Of a DNA stretch of 35,087 bases, positions 1 to 8,781 are shown one piece after another. Both the position numbers and the translations under genes were made by a program. The DNA lies in NCBI RefSeq assembly GCF_025965855.1, contig NZ_JAOPWB010000180.1, forward strand, positions 1 to 35,087, in the 5' to 3' direction. This DNA is from Mycobacterium sp. GTDB lineage: Bacteria > Actinomycetota > Actinomycetes > Mycobacteriales > Mycobacteriaceae. How positions within the stretch are numbered: the stretch's first letter is position 1; each line of letters begins with the position of its first letter. The notes below the pieces were generated by a model. It saw only the letters and a program-made list of their open reading frames with translations, was not told the origin of the DNA and ran no database searches.

Positions 1-888
1 TTCTGGCACGACAGCGGCGGGCGCTCGATCTGCCCGGCGGGGTACTACCCCGGGCTGCGGCGCATTCACGCCGTCCGCAGCCCCGCTCACACGCGGGTCC
101 GTGGATTCAATTTTCGATTACTTTTCCGTTAACCCGTTTCGGGCTACCAGGGACCGTACGAAACCCGGCCGCATTCGTCACCTTCGGAAAATGGATATCT
201 CGGTCGGGTAACGGGCCGATCACGCCACCATCGCGGAATCATTTCTGCAGGTCAATCGCGCCTTTTCGGGCGGTGCGCATCCGTGGGGATGGCAACCAAA
301 TCGTGAGCCGAATCACGCTATTTTTGTGAGCTGGCACACGTGTTTGCGGTGCCGAGACTCGGTGCGCGCCGCCGTATCTATCCAGACCCTGCAACGGCGA
401 ACCGGCGCATGGTACAACCAGATACGCGCGATCGCCCTCCGACAAGCCGAAGCAAACGAGCCGGCCAGCATTGCTTCTAAAGCTATTGGGCACCAATGAC
501 TTTCGCCCTGTAGTCGGCCGATCCGACTCCGTCCATGCCCAATCAGCAACCGCTCCAATCCCTTCCGGATACCGGTCCGTGTTCGGCCGGCAACGACGGC
601 CGGGGCACCGCCATTTGCGGGCGCCAATTTGCCGGGCTGCCCACGAATTTCTGGGGCGACGGCACGCATGATTCACCGCGTCGGCGACCGAAAGCCGCTC
701 GGCTCCAAGGCAATTCGATGCACGATGGGGCAACGAGGCCGTCGCTGTTGTCCAGATAACGAAGGACGGGGGATAAGGAATGGCCGGCGCTAATTGAATT
801 TGCGCAAAAGAATGGCCAGATCATCGTAAAGTCTGCGATTTAGAACTTTTTACAGCGGAGTTTATAAAGCGGCCTTTCGGCGCCAATT
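1..888. other. Stretch without a recognisable gene
   Basis: No coding region here can be supported. The plus-strand frame starting at base 1 is open to a TAA at 130-132 and could be the tail of a gene lying left of the window, but its 43 residues match nothing I recognise. Minus-strand open frames at 239-733 (164 codons) and 313-669 (118 codons) overlap each other. They lack a clear ribosome binding site and show no domain, signal peptide or membrane segment. Base composition becomes more AT-rich at about 780-880, as is usual between genes. The stretch may hold decayed genes or a regulatory region for a gene to the left. Confidence 0.4.
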
Positions 889-906
889 CACACGGGTAAC
901 CGTGTG
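889..906 (-). terminator. Hairpin after mobA, candidate transcription terminator
   Basis: A perfect 7-bp stem (CACACGG/CCGTGTG) with a 4-nt loop begins three bases past the mobA stop codon. It would end the leftward korA-korB-mobA transcript. No strong U-tract follows, which is common for mycobacterial terminators, so the assignment rests on the stem and its position. Confidence 0.55.
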
Positions 907-909
907 TTG

Positions 910-1527
910 TCAGGCGCGCGCCTGCGCGACCGCGCGCAGTTCGGCGTCGGTGTTGACGTTCGTCAGTGGACGCGAATCCGGCAGCACGATCTGCTGGGCG
1001 TCGGAGGCGTCGATCAAGGCGCTCATTCTGCGCTCGCCGGCGGCGACCAGCGCGTCGATCCGCTCGGCCAGATCGGTGCGGTAGACCGCGGCCAGGTAGT
1101 GGCTGCGCCCGTCCCACGGCAACACCACCTCGGCGTTGGTCTCGGTGGCGAGGCGGACCAGGTCGTCGATCAGTTCGGCGGTGAGCAACGGCATGTCGAC
1201 GGCGCAGACGAACGCGAACCGGGCGCCGGCATCCGCGGCCGCGCGCAGTCCGCGTCCCGTCGCCGGCAGCGGTCCCATTCCCCGCACGTCGTCGCGCACG
1301 ACGCGAGCCCGCACCGACGGCAACGGCTGCCCCGGGGCGGCCATCACGAAAACCGGCTCGCAGCGCTGCGCGACGACGCCGACGACATACTCGGCGAGCG
1401 TGGCCGCTCCGCCGGGCCCGGGCACGGTGGCCTTGTCGCGGCCCATGCGCCGCGACTCGCCTCCAGCGAGTACTACCCCTGCCAGCAACCCGGCCTTTTC
1501 CACTGTGTCGGGCACCTGGTCGGCCAC
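910..1527 (-). CDS. mobA: Molybdenum cofactor guanylyltransferase MobA
   Basis: The protein has 205 residues. It is expected to transfer GMP from GTP to molybdopterin-bound molybdenum, giving the guanine dinucleotide cofactor of some molybdoenzymes in the cytoplasm. Residues about 18-32 carry the nucleotidyltransferase signature [13 protein letters not shown], and the C-terminal part has the family motif LTNVNT. The frame stays open upstream, but that extension lies inside korB in another frame. I chose the GTG at 1527 because it comes one base after the korB stop and gives an N-terminus like that of the M. tuberculosis homologue. The spacing implies co-transcription and coupling with korB. 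MobA-type proteins also act as other molybdopterin nucleotidyltransferases, so the exact nucleotide is by family. Confidence 0.88.
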   Translation of the reverse strand: MADQVPDTVEKAGLLAGVVLAGGESRRMGRDKATVPGPGGAATLAEYVVGVVAQRCEPVFVMAAPGQPLPSVRARVVRDDVRGMGPLPATGRGLRAAADAGARFAFVCAVDMPLLTAELIDDLVRLATETNAEVVLPWDGRSHYLAAVYRTDLAERIDALVAAGERRMSALIDASDAQQIVLPDSRPLTNVNTDAELRAVAQARA

Positions 1528-1528
1528 G

Positions 1529-2638
1529 TCAGTCGACGGTCCAGGTGTCACGCCCGCGCAGCAGCGATTGCAGCGCGGCGGAGTCGAACGGCTTCGATGA
1601 CTGGGCGGCGCGGACCTGAGAGCGTGCGGCGTCGTCGTAGGTGGGCCGGCTGATGTTGCGGAAGATGCCCAGCACGGTGTGGTCGAGGTTCTGGTCCGAA
1701 AGGCGGGACAACGCAAACGCGTAGGCCGGGTCGTCGGCGTGCGCGTCGTGCACGACGATCTCGTCGACACGCACGTCGGCGGTCTTGGCCGCCTCCAGGC
1801 TGAAGCCCGACTTCACGACGCAGTATTCGCCGTTGGCGCCGAACACAATCGGCTCGCCGTGGTGAACGTTGATCACCCGCTCTTCGGCGCCCTCCTTGCG
1901 CAGCGCGTCGAAGGAGCCGTCGTTGAAAATCGGGCAGTCCTGCAGGATTTCGACGACCGCAGCGCCCCGGTGCTCGGCGGCGGCGCGCAGCACCTCGGTC
2001 AGCCCGTTGCGGTCGGAGTCGAGCGCGCGACCGACGAAGGTCGCCTCGGCGCCCAGCGCCAGCGACACCGGGTTGAACGGCTGATCGAGCGACCCCATCG
2101 GGGTCGACTTGGTGACCTTGCCGACCTCCGATGTCGGCGAGTACTGGCCCTTGGTCAGGCCGTAGATCCGGTTGTTGAACAGCAGGATGGTGATGTTGAC
2201 GTTGCGGCGCAGCGCGTGAATCAGGTGGTTGCCACCGATCGACAACGCGTCGCCGTCGCCGGTGACCACCCACACCGAGAGGTCCTCGCGGGCCAGCGCC
2301 AGACCGGTCGCGATGGCCGGCGCCCGGCCGTGGATCGAGTGGAAGCCGTAGGTCTCGAGGTAGTAAGGGAACCGGCTCGAGCAGCCGATGCCGCTGATGA
2401 AGACGATGTTCTCGCGGCGCAGGCCGAGGTCGGGCAGGAAGTTGCGGATTGTGTTGAGGATGACGTAGTCACCGCAACCCGGGCACCAACGCACCTCCTG
2501 GTCGCTGGTGAAGTCCTTGGCCTTCTGCGGCTGGTCCGTGGTGGGGACCCCGTCGTTTTTGGTCAGCCGTTCGTTTTTGTTCGACCCAGGGGTTACGCCG
2601 AGGTCTGTGCCCGCCAGATTGCCGATCACGTCGGTCAT
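1529..2638 (-). CDS. korB: 2-oxoglutarate (2-oxoacid):ferredoxin oxidoreductase, beta subunit
   Basis: The protein has 369 residues. It is the thiamine-diphosphate subunit of the CoA-dependent, ferredoxin-reducing 2-oxoacid oxidoreductase, which in mycobacteria offers an anaerobic-type route from 2-oxoglutarate to succinyl-CoA. A WCPGCG motif at residues 51-56 supplies two cluster cysteines, with further cysteines in GIGCSS and DCPIF. The diphosphate-binding [12 protein letters not shown] segment follows, and [11 protein letters not shown] is typical of the family. The ATG at 2638 overlaps the korA stop by 4 nt (ATGA), so the two subunits should be made by coupled translation. mobA follows one base after the stop. 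Substrate choice rests on homology to M. tuberculosis KorB, not on a residue I can read. Confidence 0.93.
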   Translation of the reverse strand: MTDVIGNLAGTDLGVTPGSNKNERLTKNDGVPTTDQPQKAKDFTSDQEVRWCPGCGDYVILNTIRNFLPDLGLRRENIVFISGIGCSSRFPYYLETYGFHSIHGRAPAIATGLALAREDLSVWVVTGDGDALSIGGNHLIHALRRNVNITILLFNNRIYGLTKGQYSPTSEVGKVTKSTPMGSLDQPFNPVSLALGAEATFVGRALDSDRNGLTEVLRAAAEHRGAAVVEILQDCPIFNDGSFDALRKEGAEERVINVHHGEPIVFGANGEYCVVKSGFSLEAAKTADVRVDEIVVHDAHADDPAYAFALSRLSDQNLDHTVLGIFRNISRPTYDDAARSQVRAAQSSKPFDSAALQSLLRGRDTWTVD

Positions 2639-4599
2639 TCGCTAGCTCCCGCTCCAACCGTTGCTGCCGCCATTCTGGCGACCATCTTCTTGTCTTGCTC
2701 GATTTCGGCCAAGGTGCCGCCCAGTGCGGCGCGGATGATGCGCCCTATCTCGTCGACAAGGAACGCGACACCCTGAACCTTGGTGACGGATTGCACGTCG
2801 ACCAGAAACTTGCCCCGCAACACCAGCGCCAGTTGGCCGAGGTTCATCTCCGGGCACACCACCATCGGGTAGCGCCGCAGCACGTCGCCGAGGTTCGCCG
2901 GGAAGGGGCTGAGATGGCGCAGGTGGGCGTGGGCGACCTTGATGCCCTTGCGCCGCGCCCGGCGGCAGGCTTCGCCGATCGGCCCGTACGAGCTGCCCCA
3001 GCCGAGCAGCAGCAGCTCGGCCTCGCCGCTCGGATCGTCGACCTCCAGGTCGGGCACGGCGATGCCGTCGATCTTGGCCTGGCGAATTCGGACCATGAGG
3101 TCGTGATTGACCGGCTCATAGGAGATGTTGCCGGAGCCGTTCGCCGCTTCCAGGCCACCGATGCGGTGCTCGAGACCGGGGGTGCCCGGAACGGCGAATT
3201 GCCGGGCCAGCGTTTCCGGGTCGCGGTTATACGGCTGGAAGGGCTCGTCGGGTTTGGCGAAGGTGTGCGTGATCGGCTGCAGCGAGCCGACGTCCGGGAC
3301 GCGCCACGGCTCCGAGCCGTTGGCGATGGCGCCGTCGGACAACACGATCACCGGGGTGTGGTACGACACCGCGATACGCACCGCCTCGATGGCGATCTCG
3401 AAGCAGTCGGACGGCGAACGCGGCGCCACCACCGCCACCGGGGACTCCCCGTTGCGGCCGTACAGCGCCTGCAGCAGGTCGGCCTGCTCGGTCTTGGTGG
3501 GCAGCCCCGTCGACGGCCCACCCCGCTGAACGTCGATGACCAGCAGCGGCAGCTCGGTCATCACGCCCAGGCCCAGCGCTTCGGACTTGAGCGAAATCCC
3601 CGGCCCGGACGTGCTGGTGACGCCGAGGGCACCGCCGTAGGAGGCGCCGATCGCCGCGCAGATGCCGCCGATCTCGTCCTCGGCCTGGAAGGTGATCACG
3701 TTGAAGTTCTTGTGCTTGGACAGCTCGTGCAAGATGTCCGAGGCCGGCGTGATCGGGTAACTGCCGAGCACGACCGGGATCCCGGCGAGCCGGCCGGCCG
3801 TGACGATGCCATAGGCCAGGGCGGTGTTGCCCGAGATCTGGCGGTATTCGCCCGACGGCAGGGACGCCCGCGAGACCTCGTAGGTGGTGCCGAACGCCTC
3901 GGTGGTTTCGCCGTAGTTCCAGCCCGCCTTGAGCGCGAGCACGTTGGCCTCCGCGATCTCGGGCTTGCGGGCGAACTTCTCCCGGATGAACCGCTCGCTG
4001 GTCTCGATCGGCCGCCCGTACATCCACGACAGCAGGCCAAGCGCGAACATGTTTTTCGCGCGCTGGCCGTCCTTCTTCGACGCGCCGATCGCCTCGACGG
4101 CCCCGAGCGTCAGCGTCGTCATCGCGACCGAGTGCACGACGTAGTCGGCCAGTTCGTCGGACTCCAGCGGGTTCGTTACGTAGCCCACTTTCGTCAGGTT
4201 GCGCTTGGTGAACTCGTCGGAATTCGCGATGACCATTCCGCCGCGCGGGAGGTCGCCGATGTTGGCCTTGAGCGCCGCCGGATTCATGGCGACGAGGACA
4301 TCGGGGCGGTCGCCGGCGGTCAAGATGTCGTAATCGGCGATTTGGATCTGAAAGGACGAAACCCCGGGCAATGTGCCTGCGGGGGCACGGATCTCGGCGG
4401 GATAGTTCGGCTGGGTCGCCAGGTCGTTTCCGAAAAGCGCTGCCTCGGTTGTGAACCGGTCGCCGGTCAGCTGCATGCCGTCGCCGGAGTCCCCGGCGAA
4501 TCGAATGACAACTTGTTCTAGACGCTGACGGCCCGACGACCCATTCCGAGAGGAGCCATTGGGAGAATCAGACCCGGCCCCGCTGCCGTTGGGATCCAC
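2635..4599 (-). CDS. korA: 2-oxoglutarate (2-oxoacid):ferredoxin oxidoreductase, alpha subunit
   Basis: The protein has about 654 residues and is a fused gamma-alpha subunit. The N-terminal gamma domain (about 30-210) starts with VIRFAGDSGDGMQLTG. The alpha pyrimidine-binding domain follows, with SYPITPASDILHEL, the TFQAEDEIGGICAAIGA stretch and TSGPGISLKSEALGL. A C-terminal transketolase-like domain follows. An ATG at 4614 is in frame, but the GTG at 4599 has GGAAGG at a good distance upstream, and the length then agrees with the M. tuberculosis protein. The first 25 or so residues are Gly/Ser/Asn-rich and probably disordered. It is the first gene of korA-korB-mobA. Confidence 0.93.
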   Translation of the reverse strand: MDPNGSGAGSDSPNGSSRNGSSGRQRLEQVVIRFAGDSGDGMQLTGDRFTTEAALFGNDLATQPNYPAEIRAPAGTLPGVSSFQIQIADYDILTAGDRPDVLVAMNPAALKANIGDLPRGGMVIANSDEFTKRNLTKVGYVTNPLESDELADYVVHSVAMTTLTLGAVEAIGASKKDGQRAKNMFALGLLSWMYGRPIETSERFIREKFARKPEIAEANVLALKAGWNYGETTEAFGTTYEVSRASLPSGEYRQISGNTALAYGIVTAGRLAGIPVVLGSYPITPASDILHELSKHKNFNVITFQAEDEIGGICAAIGASYGGALGVTSTSGPGISLKSEALGLGVMTELPLLVIDVQRGGPSTGLPTKTEQADLLQALYGRNGESPVAVVAPRSPSDCFEIAIEAVRIAVSYHTPVIVLSDGAIANGSEPWRVPDVGSLQPITHTFAKPDEPFQPYNRDPETLARQFAVPGTPGLEHRIGGLEAANGSGNISYEPVNHDLMVRIRQAKIDGIAVPDLEVDDPSGEAELLLLGWGSSYGPIGEACRRARRKGIKVAHAHLRHLSPFPANLGDVLRRYPMVVCPEMNLGQLALVLRGKFLVDVQSVTKVQGVAFLVDEIGRIIRAALGGTLAEIEQDKKMVARMAAATVGAGASE

Positions 4600-4942
4600 G
4601 TATCCGCCTTCCATTCGCTATCCGGATAGGCACGCCGCTGGAGCATTAGGTTACGCGCCGATGGGGCGGCTCCCGGGCCCTCGAGCTTGTGTGTCACTGC
4701 TAGTACCAATTATGGCACTCCTTGTAGGCAAGCATGCGCGTCTCGAGACCATTACATGCAGCGAATTTACGGCTGAAAGCCGAAGTCAGCGCGACGTGGG
4801 GGTGCGCACCGATCAAAACTGTGGTATTGGTCACGTCCCCGCCCCGTCGGAGCGCGGATTGATGTCGGTGCACACGCGCCAGTCGCTGCTGAACCACGGC
4901 CCCAGCCACTCAAAGCTTCAGGCGGCCGGAATTAGCGAAGCG
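4600..4942. other. Intergenic stretch between clpX and korA
   Basis: About 340 bases separate the clpX stop from the korA start. I see no gene here. The korA promoter should lie within it on the minus strand; a CATAAT hexamer (reverse complement at 4709-4714) is a possible -10 but has no convincing -35. From memory, M. tuberculosis has a major-facilitator transporter gene (Rv2456c) at this place, and nothing of it is visible. Confidence 0.5.
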
Positions 4943-6223
4943 TTAGGCGCTCTTGTCGCGGCGTTCGCTGCGCGACGGCTTGCGCGGCACAATCGTCGGC
5001 AAGACGTTGTCCTGCACGGTCTCCTTGGTCACCACGACCTTGGCGACGTCGTCGCGGCTCGGGATGTCATACATCACCGGCAGCAGGACCTCTTCCATGA
5101 TGGCCCGCAGGCCACGGGCGCCGGTGCCGCGGTGGATCGCCTGGTCGGCGATGGCTTCCAGCGCGTCGTCGGTGAACTCCAGCTCAACGCCGTCCATTTC
5201 GAACAGCCGGGTGTACTGCTTGACCAGCGCGTTCTTCGGCTCGGAGAGGATCTTGACCAACGATTCCATGTCCAGGTTGGTGACGGAAGCGATCACCGGG
5301 AGCCGCCCGATGAACTCGGGGATCAGGCCGAACTTGATCAGATCCTCCGGCATCACGTCGGCGAACTGGTCGGTGGTGTCGATCTCGGCCTTGGAGTGAA
5401 CCTCGGCGCCAAAGCCCAGCCCCCGCTTGCCGACGCGCTCGTAGATGATCTTCTCCAGACCGGCGAACGCACCCGCGACGATGAACAACACGGTGGTGGT
5501 GTCGATCTGGATGAACTCCTGATGCGGATGCTTGCGGCCGCCCTGCGGCGGAACCGACGCCTGGGTGCCCTCCAGGATTTTGAGCAGCGCCTGCTGGACG
5601 CCCTCGCCGGAGACGTCGCGGGTGATCGACGGGTTCTCGCTCTTGCGGGCGATCTTGTCCACCTCGTCGATGTAGATGATGCCGGTCTCGGCGCGCTTGA
5701 CGTCGTAGTCGGCGGCCTGGATGAGTTTGAGCAAGATGTTCTCGACATCCTCACCGACATAACCGGCTTCGGTCAGCGCGGTGGCGTCGGCGATGGCGAA
5801 CGGCACGTTGAGCATCTTCGCCAGCGTCTGGGCCAGGTAGGTCTTGCCGCAGCCGGTGGGCCCGAGCATCAAGATGTTGGATTTGGTCAGCTCCACCGGC
5901 TCGTACCGGGAGTCACGACCCTTCTCGCCCGCCTGGATCCGCTTGTAGTGGTTGTAAACCGCGACCGCCAGGGTGCGCTTGGCGGTGTCCTGCCCGATGA
6001 CGTATCCCTCCAGGAATTCCCGGATCTCGGCGGGCTTGGGCAGCTCGTCGAGCTTGACGTCGTCGGCGTCGGCGAGCTCCTCTTCGATGATCTCGTTACA
6101 GAGATCTATGCACTCATCGCAGATGTACACACCGGGGCCGGCAATGAGTTTCTTGACCTGCTTTTGGCTCTTCCCGCAGAACGAGCACTTCAGCAGGTCA
6201 CCGCCGTCTCCGATGCGCGCCAT
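4943..6223 (-). CDS. clpX: ATP-dependent Clp protease ATP-binding subunit ClpX
   Basis: The 426-residue protein is the AAA+ unfoldase that feeds substrates into the ClpP1P2 chamber. The N-terminal C4 zinc domain has cysteines at 13, 16, 35 and 38. The AAA+ core follows, with Walker A GPTGCGKT (about 120), pore loop GYVGED, Walker [11 protein letters not shown] and a sensor region. The ClpP-docking loop reads RGLGFG, the LGF form of mycobacteria in place of the IGF of E. coli. The ATG at 6223 precedes the conserved [14 protein letters not shown]-terminus. It is transcribed leftward, divergent from mmuM and apart from clpP1-clpP2, which lie 1.2 kb to the right on the same strand. Confidence 0.98.
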   Translation of the reverse strand: MARIGDGGDLLKCSFCGKSQKQVKKLIAGPGVYICDECIDLCNEIIEEELADADDVKLDELPKPAEIREFLEGYVIGQDTAKRTLAVAVYNHYKRIQAGEKGRDSRYEPVELTKSNILMLGPTGCGKTYLAQTLAKMLNVPFAIADATALTEAGYVGEDVENILLKLIQAADYDVKRAETGIIYIDEVDKIARKSENPSITRDVSGEGVQQALLKILEGTQASVPPQGGRKHPHQEFIQIDTTTVLFIVAGAFAGLEKIIYERVGKRGLGFGAEVHSKAEIDTTDQFADVMPEDLIKFGLIPEFIGRLPVIASVTNLDMESLVKILSEPKNALVKQYTRLFEMDGVELEFTDDALEAIADQAIHRGTGARGLRAIMEEVLLPVMYDIPSRDDVAKVVVTKETVQDNVLPTIVPRKPSRSERRDKSA

Positions 6224-6348
6224 GGTGCTGAGGGCCTACTTCCTTTTCGCCGTTCGTCTTGCTATGCCGCACGTATTCCCCGACGCTACCCGCTTGCTCG
6301 GGCCGCACGCGACCGTTACCGCCGAATCGCGTCGTTGGTATTCATGTC

Positions 6349-6378
6349 TATATGTCTGCATGAAACATATAGGCAGAC
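6349..6378. promoter_or_regulatory. Nested inverted repeats between clpX and mmuM, candidate operator
   Basis: Two perfect inverted repeats overlap. TATATGT (6349-6355) pairs with ACATATA (6365-6371) across 9 bases, and GTCTGC (6354-6359) pairs with GCAGAC (6373-6378) across 13. A second GTCT lies just upstream at 6346-6349. This AT-rich island sits in the divergent spacer, about 100 bases before the mmuM start and 125 before clpX. It resembles a dimeric regulator site. The regulator is unknown, and a methionine-linked repressor is only a guess from mmuM. Confidence 0.35.
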
Positions 6379-6464
6379 GCGCCACTCACTCGCCGAGACG
6401 CGCAATCAGTGCTTTGGCGTGTCGCGGTCGTTACCCGATCGAGTCCAGTGGGCTGCCACAACCC

Positions 6465-6477
6465 TACAGTTACTAGG
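6465..6477 (+). promoter_or_regulatory. Leaderless promoter of mmuM
   Basis: A TACAGT hexamer (TANNNT, 6465-6470) is followed by 6 bases and then the GTG start at 6477. No Shine-Dalgarno sequence precedes the GTG. This is the geometry of mycobacterial promoters whose transcript begins at the start codon. Confidence 0.5.
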
Positions 6478-7394
6478 TGGGATCGGCTTTCGGGTTTGGG
6501 GGGCCCAGCGAATCGGTGCTGATCAGCGATGGCGGCCTGGCCACCGAGCTGGAGGCGCGCGGACATGACCTTTCGGACCCGCTGTGGTCGGCCAAGCTGC
6601 TGGCCGACGCCCCGCAGGAGATCGTCGGCGTGCACGCCGCGTTCTTCCGCGCCGGCGCCGCGATCGCGACGACGGCCAGCTATCAGGCATCGTTCGAGGG
6701 CTTTGCGGCCCACGGGATCGACCGGCGCGAAGCCGCCCGCCTGCTGCGCCGCAGCGTCGAGCTGGCGAAGGCTGCGCGCGACGAAGCCGGCGCGGGCGGG
6801 CTGATCGTCGCCGCCTCCGTCGGCCCCTACGGGGCGGCGCTGGCCGACGGCTCCGAATATCGCGGGCGCTACGGCCTGTCCGTCTCCGCACTGACGCGAT
6901 GGCATCGGCCCCGGCTGGAGATCCTGGCCGCCGCCGGCGCGGACGTGCTGGCGTGCGAGACCGTGCCCGATGTCGACGAGGCCGAGGCGCTGGTCGATCT
7001 GGTGCGCTCGGCCGGCGTGCCGGCGTGGCTCAGCTACACCATCGACGGGACGAACACCCGCGCCGGGCAACCGCTGGCCGAGGCGTTCGCGGTGGCGGCC
7101 GGGGTCCCGGAGATCGTGGCGGTCGGCGTCAACTGCTGCGCGCCCGACGACGTGCTGCCCGCGATCCGGCTGGCGAATATCGGCAAGCCGGTGATCGTCT
7201 ACCCGAACAGCGGTGAGCGGTGGAACGGGCGCGCGTGGGTGGGTCCGTCGCGGTTCTCTGGACAGCTCGCGACGCAGTGGGTGGCGGCGGGCGCCCGCAT
7301 CGTCGGCGGATGCTGCCGGGTGCGGCCGCCCGACATCGCGGCCGTCCACCGAGCGTGTACTCAGCGCGAAAATTCAGCCGGGAATTCGCACTGA
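6477..7394 (+). CDS. mmuM: Homocysteine S-methyltransferase
   Basis: The 305-residue protein should transfer a methyl group from S-methylmethionine or S-adenosylmethionine to homocysteine, giving methionine in the cytoplasm. It is one homocysteine-methyltransferase domain, starting with the conserved SDGGLATELE segment. The zinc-binding cysteines are C220 (VNC) and C279-C280 (GGCC), as in the family. The GTG at 6477 was chosen because it is placed as a leaderless start and no better start lies upstream. The last residues and the stop codon are encoded inside a hairpin shared with the convergent clpP2 gene, so the C-terminus after about residue 292 is probably not under functional constraint. 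The methyl donor cannot be read from the sequence. Confidence 0.9.
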   Translation: MGSAFGFGGPSESVLISDGGLATELEARGHDLSDPLWSAKLLADAPQEIVGVHAAFFRAGAAIATTASYQASFEGFAAHGIDRREAARLLRRSVELAKAARDEAGAGGLIVAASVGPYGAALADGSEYRGRYGLSVSALTRWHRPRLEILAAAGADVLACETVPDVDEAEALVDLVRSAGVPAWLSYTIDGTNTRAGQPLAEAFAVAAGVPEIVAVGVNCCAPDDVLPAIRLANIGKPVIVYPNSGERWNGRAWVGPSRFSGQLATQWVAAGARIVGGCCRVRPPDIAAVHRACTQRENSAGNSH

Positions 7395-7400
7395 GTGCAC
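7355..7400. terminator. Long hairpin between convergent mmuM and clpP2, bidirectional terminator
   Basis: Arms at 7355-7375 and 7382-7400 pair almost throughout around a 6-base loop (AGCCGG). There are two non-Watson-Crick positions and a 2-nt bulge. It covers the mmuM stop codon at 7392-7394 and ends 13 bases before the clpP2 stop, so it can act on both transcripts. The short side lacks a U-tract. Confidence 0.6.
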
Positions 7401-7413
7401 GTTGGGCGAGGCG

Positions 7414-8058
7414 TTACGCCGTCTGCGCGGAAAGCTTCCGGTACTCCAGGACCGTGTCGATGATCCCGTAGTCCTTGGCATCTTCGGCGGTCAGGATCTT
7501 GTCCCGGTCGGTGTCCTTGCGGATGATCGACGCGTCCTTACCGGTGTGGTGGGCCAGTGTGGTCTCCATCAGCGTGCGCATCCGCTCGATCTCGGCGGCC
7601 TGGATCTCCAGATCGGAGAACTGACCCTGGATCACCCCGGACAGCGACGGCTGGTGGATTAGCACCCGCGCGTTAGGCAGCGCCATGCGCTTGCCCGGAG
7701 TCCCCGCGGCCAGCAGGACGGCCGCCGCCGAGGCGGCCTGGCCCAGGCACACGGTCTGGATGTCCGCGCGCACGTACTGCATGGTGTCGTAAATCGCCAT
7801 CAGCGAGGTGAATCCCCCACCGGGCGAGTTGATGTACATCGTGATGTCGCGGTCGGGATCCAGCGACTCCAGTACCAGCAGCTGGGCCATGATGTCGTTC
7901 GCCGACGCGTCGTCCACCTGGACGCCGAGGAAGATGATGCGTTCCTCGAACAGCTTGTTGTAGGGGTTCGATTCCTTGACGCCGAAGCTGGAGTGCTCGA
8001 TGAACGACGGCAGGATGTAGCGCGCCTGGGGCTGGATCTGGGGGTTTTCAGTACTCAC
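7414..8058 (-). CDS. clpP2: ATP-dependent Clp protease proteolytic subunit ClpP2
   Basis: The 214-residue protein is the second serine-protease subunit of the mixed ClpP1P2 tetradecamer. The catalytic triad is visible as S110 in GQAASAAA, H135 in LIHQP and D186 in DTDRDK. The frame continues upstream into clpP1, but that part is an out-of-frame shadow. The GTG at 8058 overlaps the clpP1 stop in GTGA and gives the length of the M. tuberculosis protein. The overlap implies coupled translation and matched amounts of the two subunits, as expected for an obligate hetero-complex. The stop lies close to the end of the convergent mmuM gene. Confidence 0.97.
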   Translation of the reverse strand: MSTENPQIQPQARYILPSFIEHSSFGVKESNPYNKLFEERIIFLGVQVDDASANDIMAQLLVLESLDPDRDITMYINSPGGGFTSLMAIYDTMQYVRADIQTVCLGQAASAAAVLLAAGTPGKRMALPNARVLIHQPSLSGVIQGQFSDLEIQAAEIERMRTLMETTLAHHTGKDASIIRKDTDRDKILTAEDAKDYGIIDTVLEYRKLSAQTA

Positions 8059-8663
8059 TGGGCTTCTCCATTTGTGATGTGAGCGGCGCGGGTGATGATG
8101 TGGTCGACGAAACCGTATTCGAGGGCTTCCGGGGCGGTGAACCAGCGGTCGCGGTCGGAATCGGCTTCGATGCGCTCGATCGGCTGGCCGGTGAATTCCG
8201 CGTTGAGCCGGAACATCTCCTTCTTGATGACGGCGAACTGCTCGGCCTGGATCGCGATGTCGGCCGCGCTGCCGGTGACCCCGCCGAGCGGCTGGTGCAT
8301 CAGGATGCGCGCGTGCGGCAGCGCGTAACGCTTGCCCTGGGTTCCGGCCGCCAACAGGAACTCGCCCATTGAGGCGGCCATGCCCATCGCGTAGGTGGCG
8401 ATGTCGCACGGGGCCAGGACCATGGTGTCGTAGATGGCCATCCCGGCGCTGATCGATCCCCCGGGTGAATTGATGTAGAGCGAAATGTCCTTGGTGGCGT
8501 CCTCGGCGGCGAGCAACAGGATCTGCGCGCACAGCCGATTGGCGATTTCGTCGCTCACCTCCGAACCCAGGAAGATGATGCGCTCGGAGAGCAAGCGCTC
8601 ATAGACCGAGTCCGTGAGGTTGAGACCCTGCGAGTTCGAACGCATGTCAGTCACTGGGTTCAC
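8055..8663 (-). CDS. clpP1: ATP-dependent Clp protease proteolytic subunit ClpP1
   Basis: The protein has 202 residues. It forms one heptameric ring of the ClpP1P2 protease, which is essential in M. tuberculosis. The triad is S98 (GMAASMGE), H123 (LMHQP) and D172 (SDRDRW). The GTG at 8663 has AGGAAAGCAGG a short way upstream. The conserved VTDMRSNSQGL region follows, so a GTG or the ATG a few codons later are alternative starts. It is first in the clpP1-clpP2 operon, with a candidate -10 and a ClgR-like box upstream. Confidence 0.97.
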   Translation of the reverse strand: MNPVTDMRSNSQGLNLTDSVYERLLSERIIFLGSEVSDEIANRLCAQILLLAAEDATKDISLYINSPGGSISAGMAIYDTMVLAPCDIATYAMGMAASMGEFLLAAGTQGKRYALPHARILMHQPLGGVTGSAADIAIQAEQFAVIKKEMFRLNAEFTGQPIERIEADSDRDRWFTAPEALEYGFVDHIITRAAHITNGEAQ

Positions 8664-8702
8664 CGTGGGATACCTGCTTTCCTCGAGTTCTTCTCTGCTC
8701 CG

Positions 8703-8708
8703 ACCCTA
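8703..8708 (-). promoter_or_regulatory. Candidate -10 element of clpP1-clpP2
   Basis: The minus strand reads TAGGGT (TANNNT), about 40 bases upstream of the clpP1 start. That leaves a leader of about 33 nt containing the ribosome binding site. No clear -35 is present, as expected for an activator-dependent promoter. Confidence 0.4.
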
Positions 8709-8757
8709 GCCAACCAAGCCCGCTGTGTGCCGGTCGCGCACCCCCTGAAACGGGCTC

Positions 8758-8771
8758 GTTCGCTCACAGCG
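8758..8771. promoter_or_regulatory. ClgR-like operator upstream of clpP1
   Basis: GTTCGC, five bases, then GCG. The core CGCTCACAGCG fits the actinobacterial ClgR consensus CGCYNANRGCG. It lies about 60 bases upstream of the candidate clpP1 -10 and just past the tig stop codon. ClgR is the known activator of clp genes in Corynebacterium, Streptomyces and M. tuberculosis. The site is read directly; binding is inferred. Confidence 0.6.
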
Positions 8772-8781
8772 TCATTGCGGG

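Noticed and set aside
239..733. 164-codon minus-strand frame in the left gap
   Set aside because: It overlaps another frame, lacks a ribosome binding site and shows no known motif; kept only as part of the unassigned stretch.
2695..4521. A 608-codon plus-strand frame opposite korA
   Set aside because: Antisense shadow of a conserved gene.
4559..6568. A 669-codon plus-strand frame opposite clpX
   Set aside because: It spans two intergenic regions and the antisense of clpX, with no recognisable domain and no ribosome binding site.
8731..8744. Short inverted repeat near the clpP1 promoter (GTGC/GCAC arms)
   Set aside because: Four-base arms are expected by chance; the ClgR-like box nearby is the better candidate.
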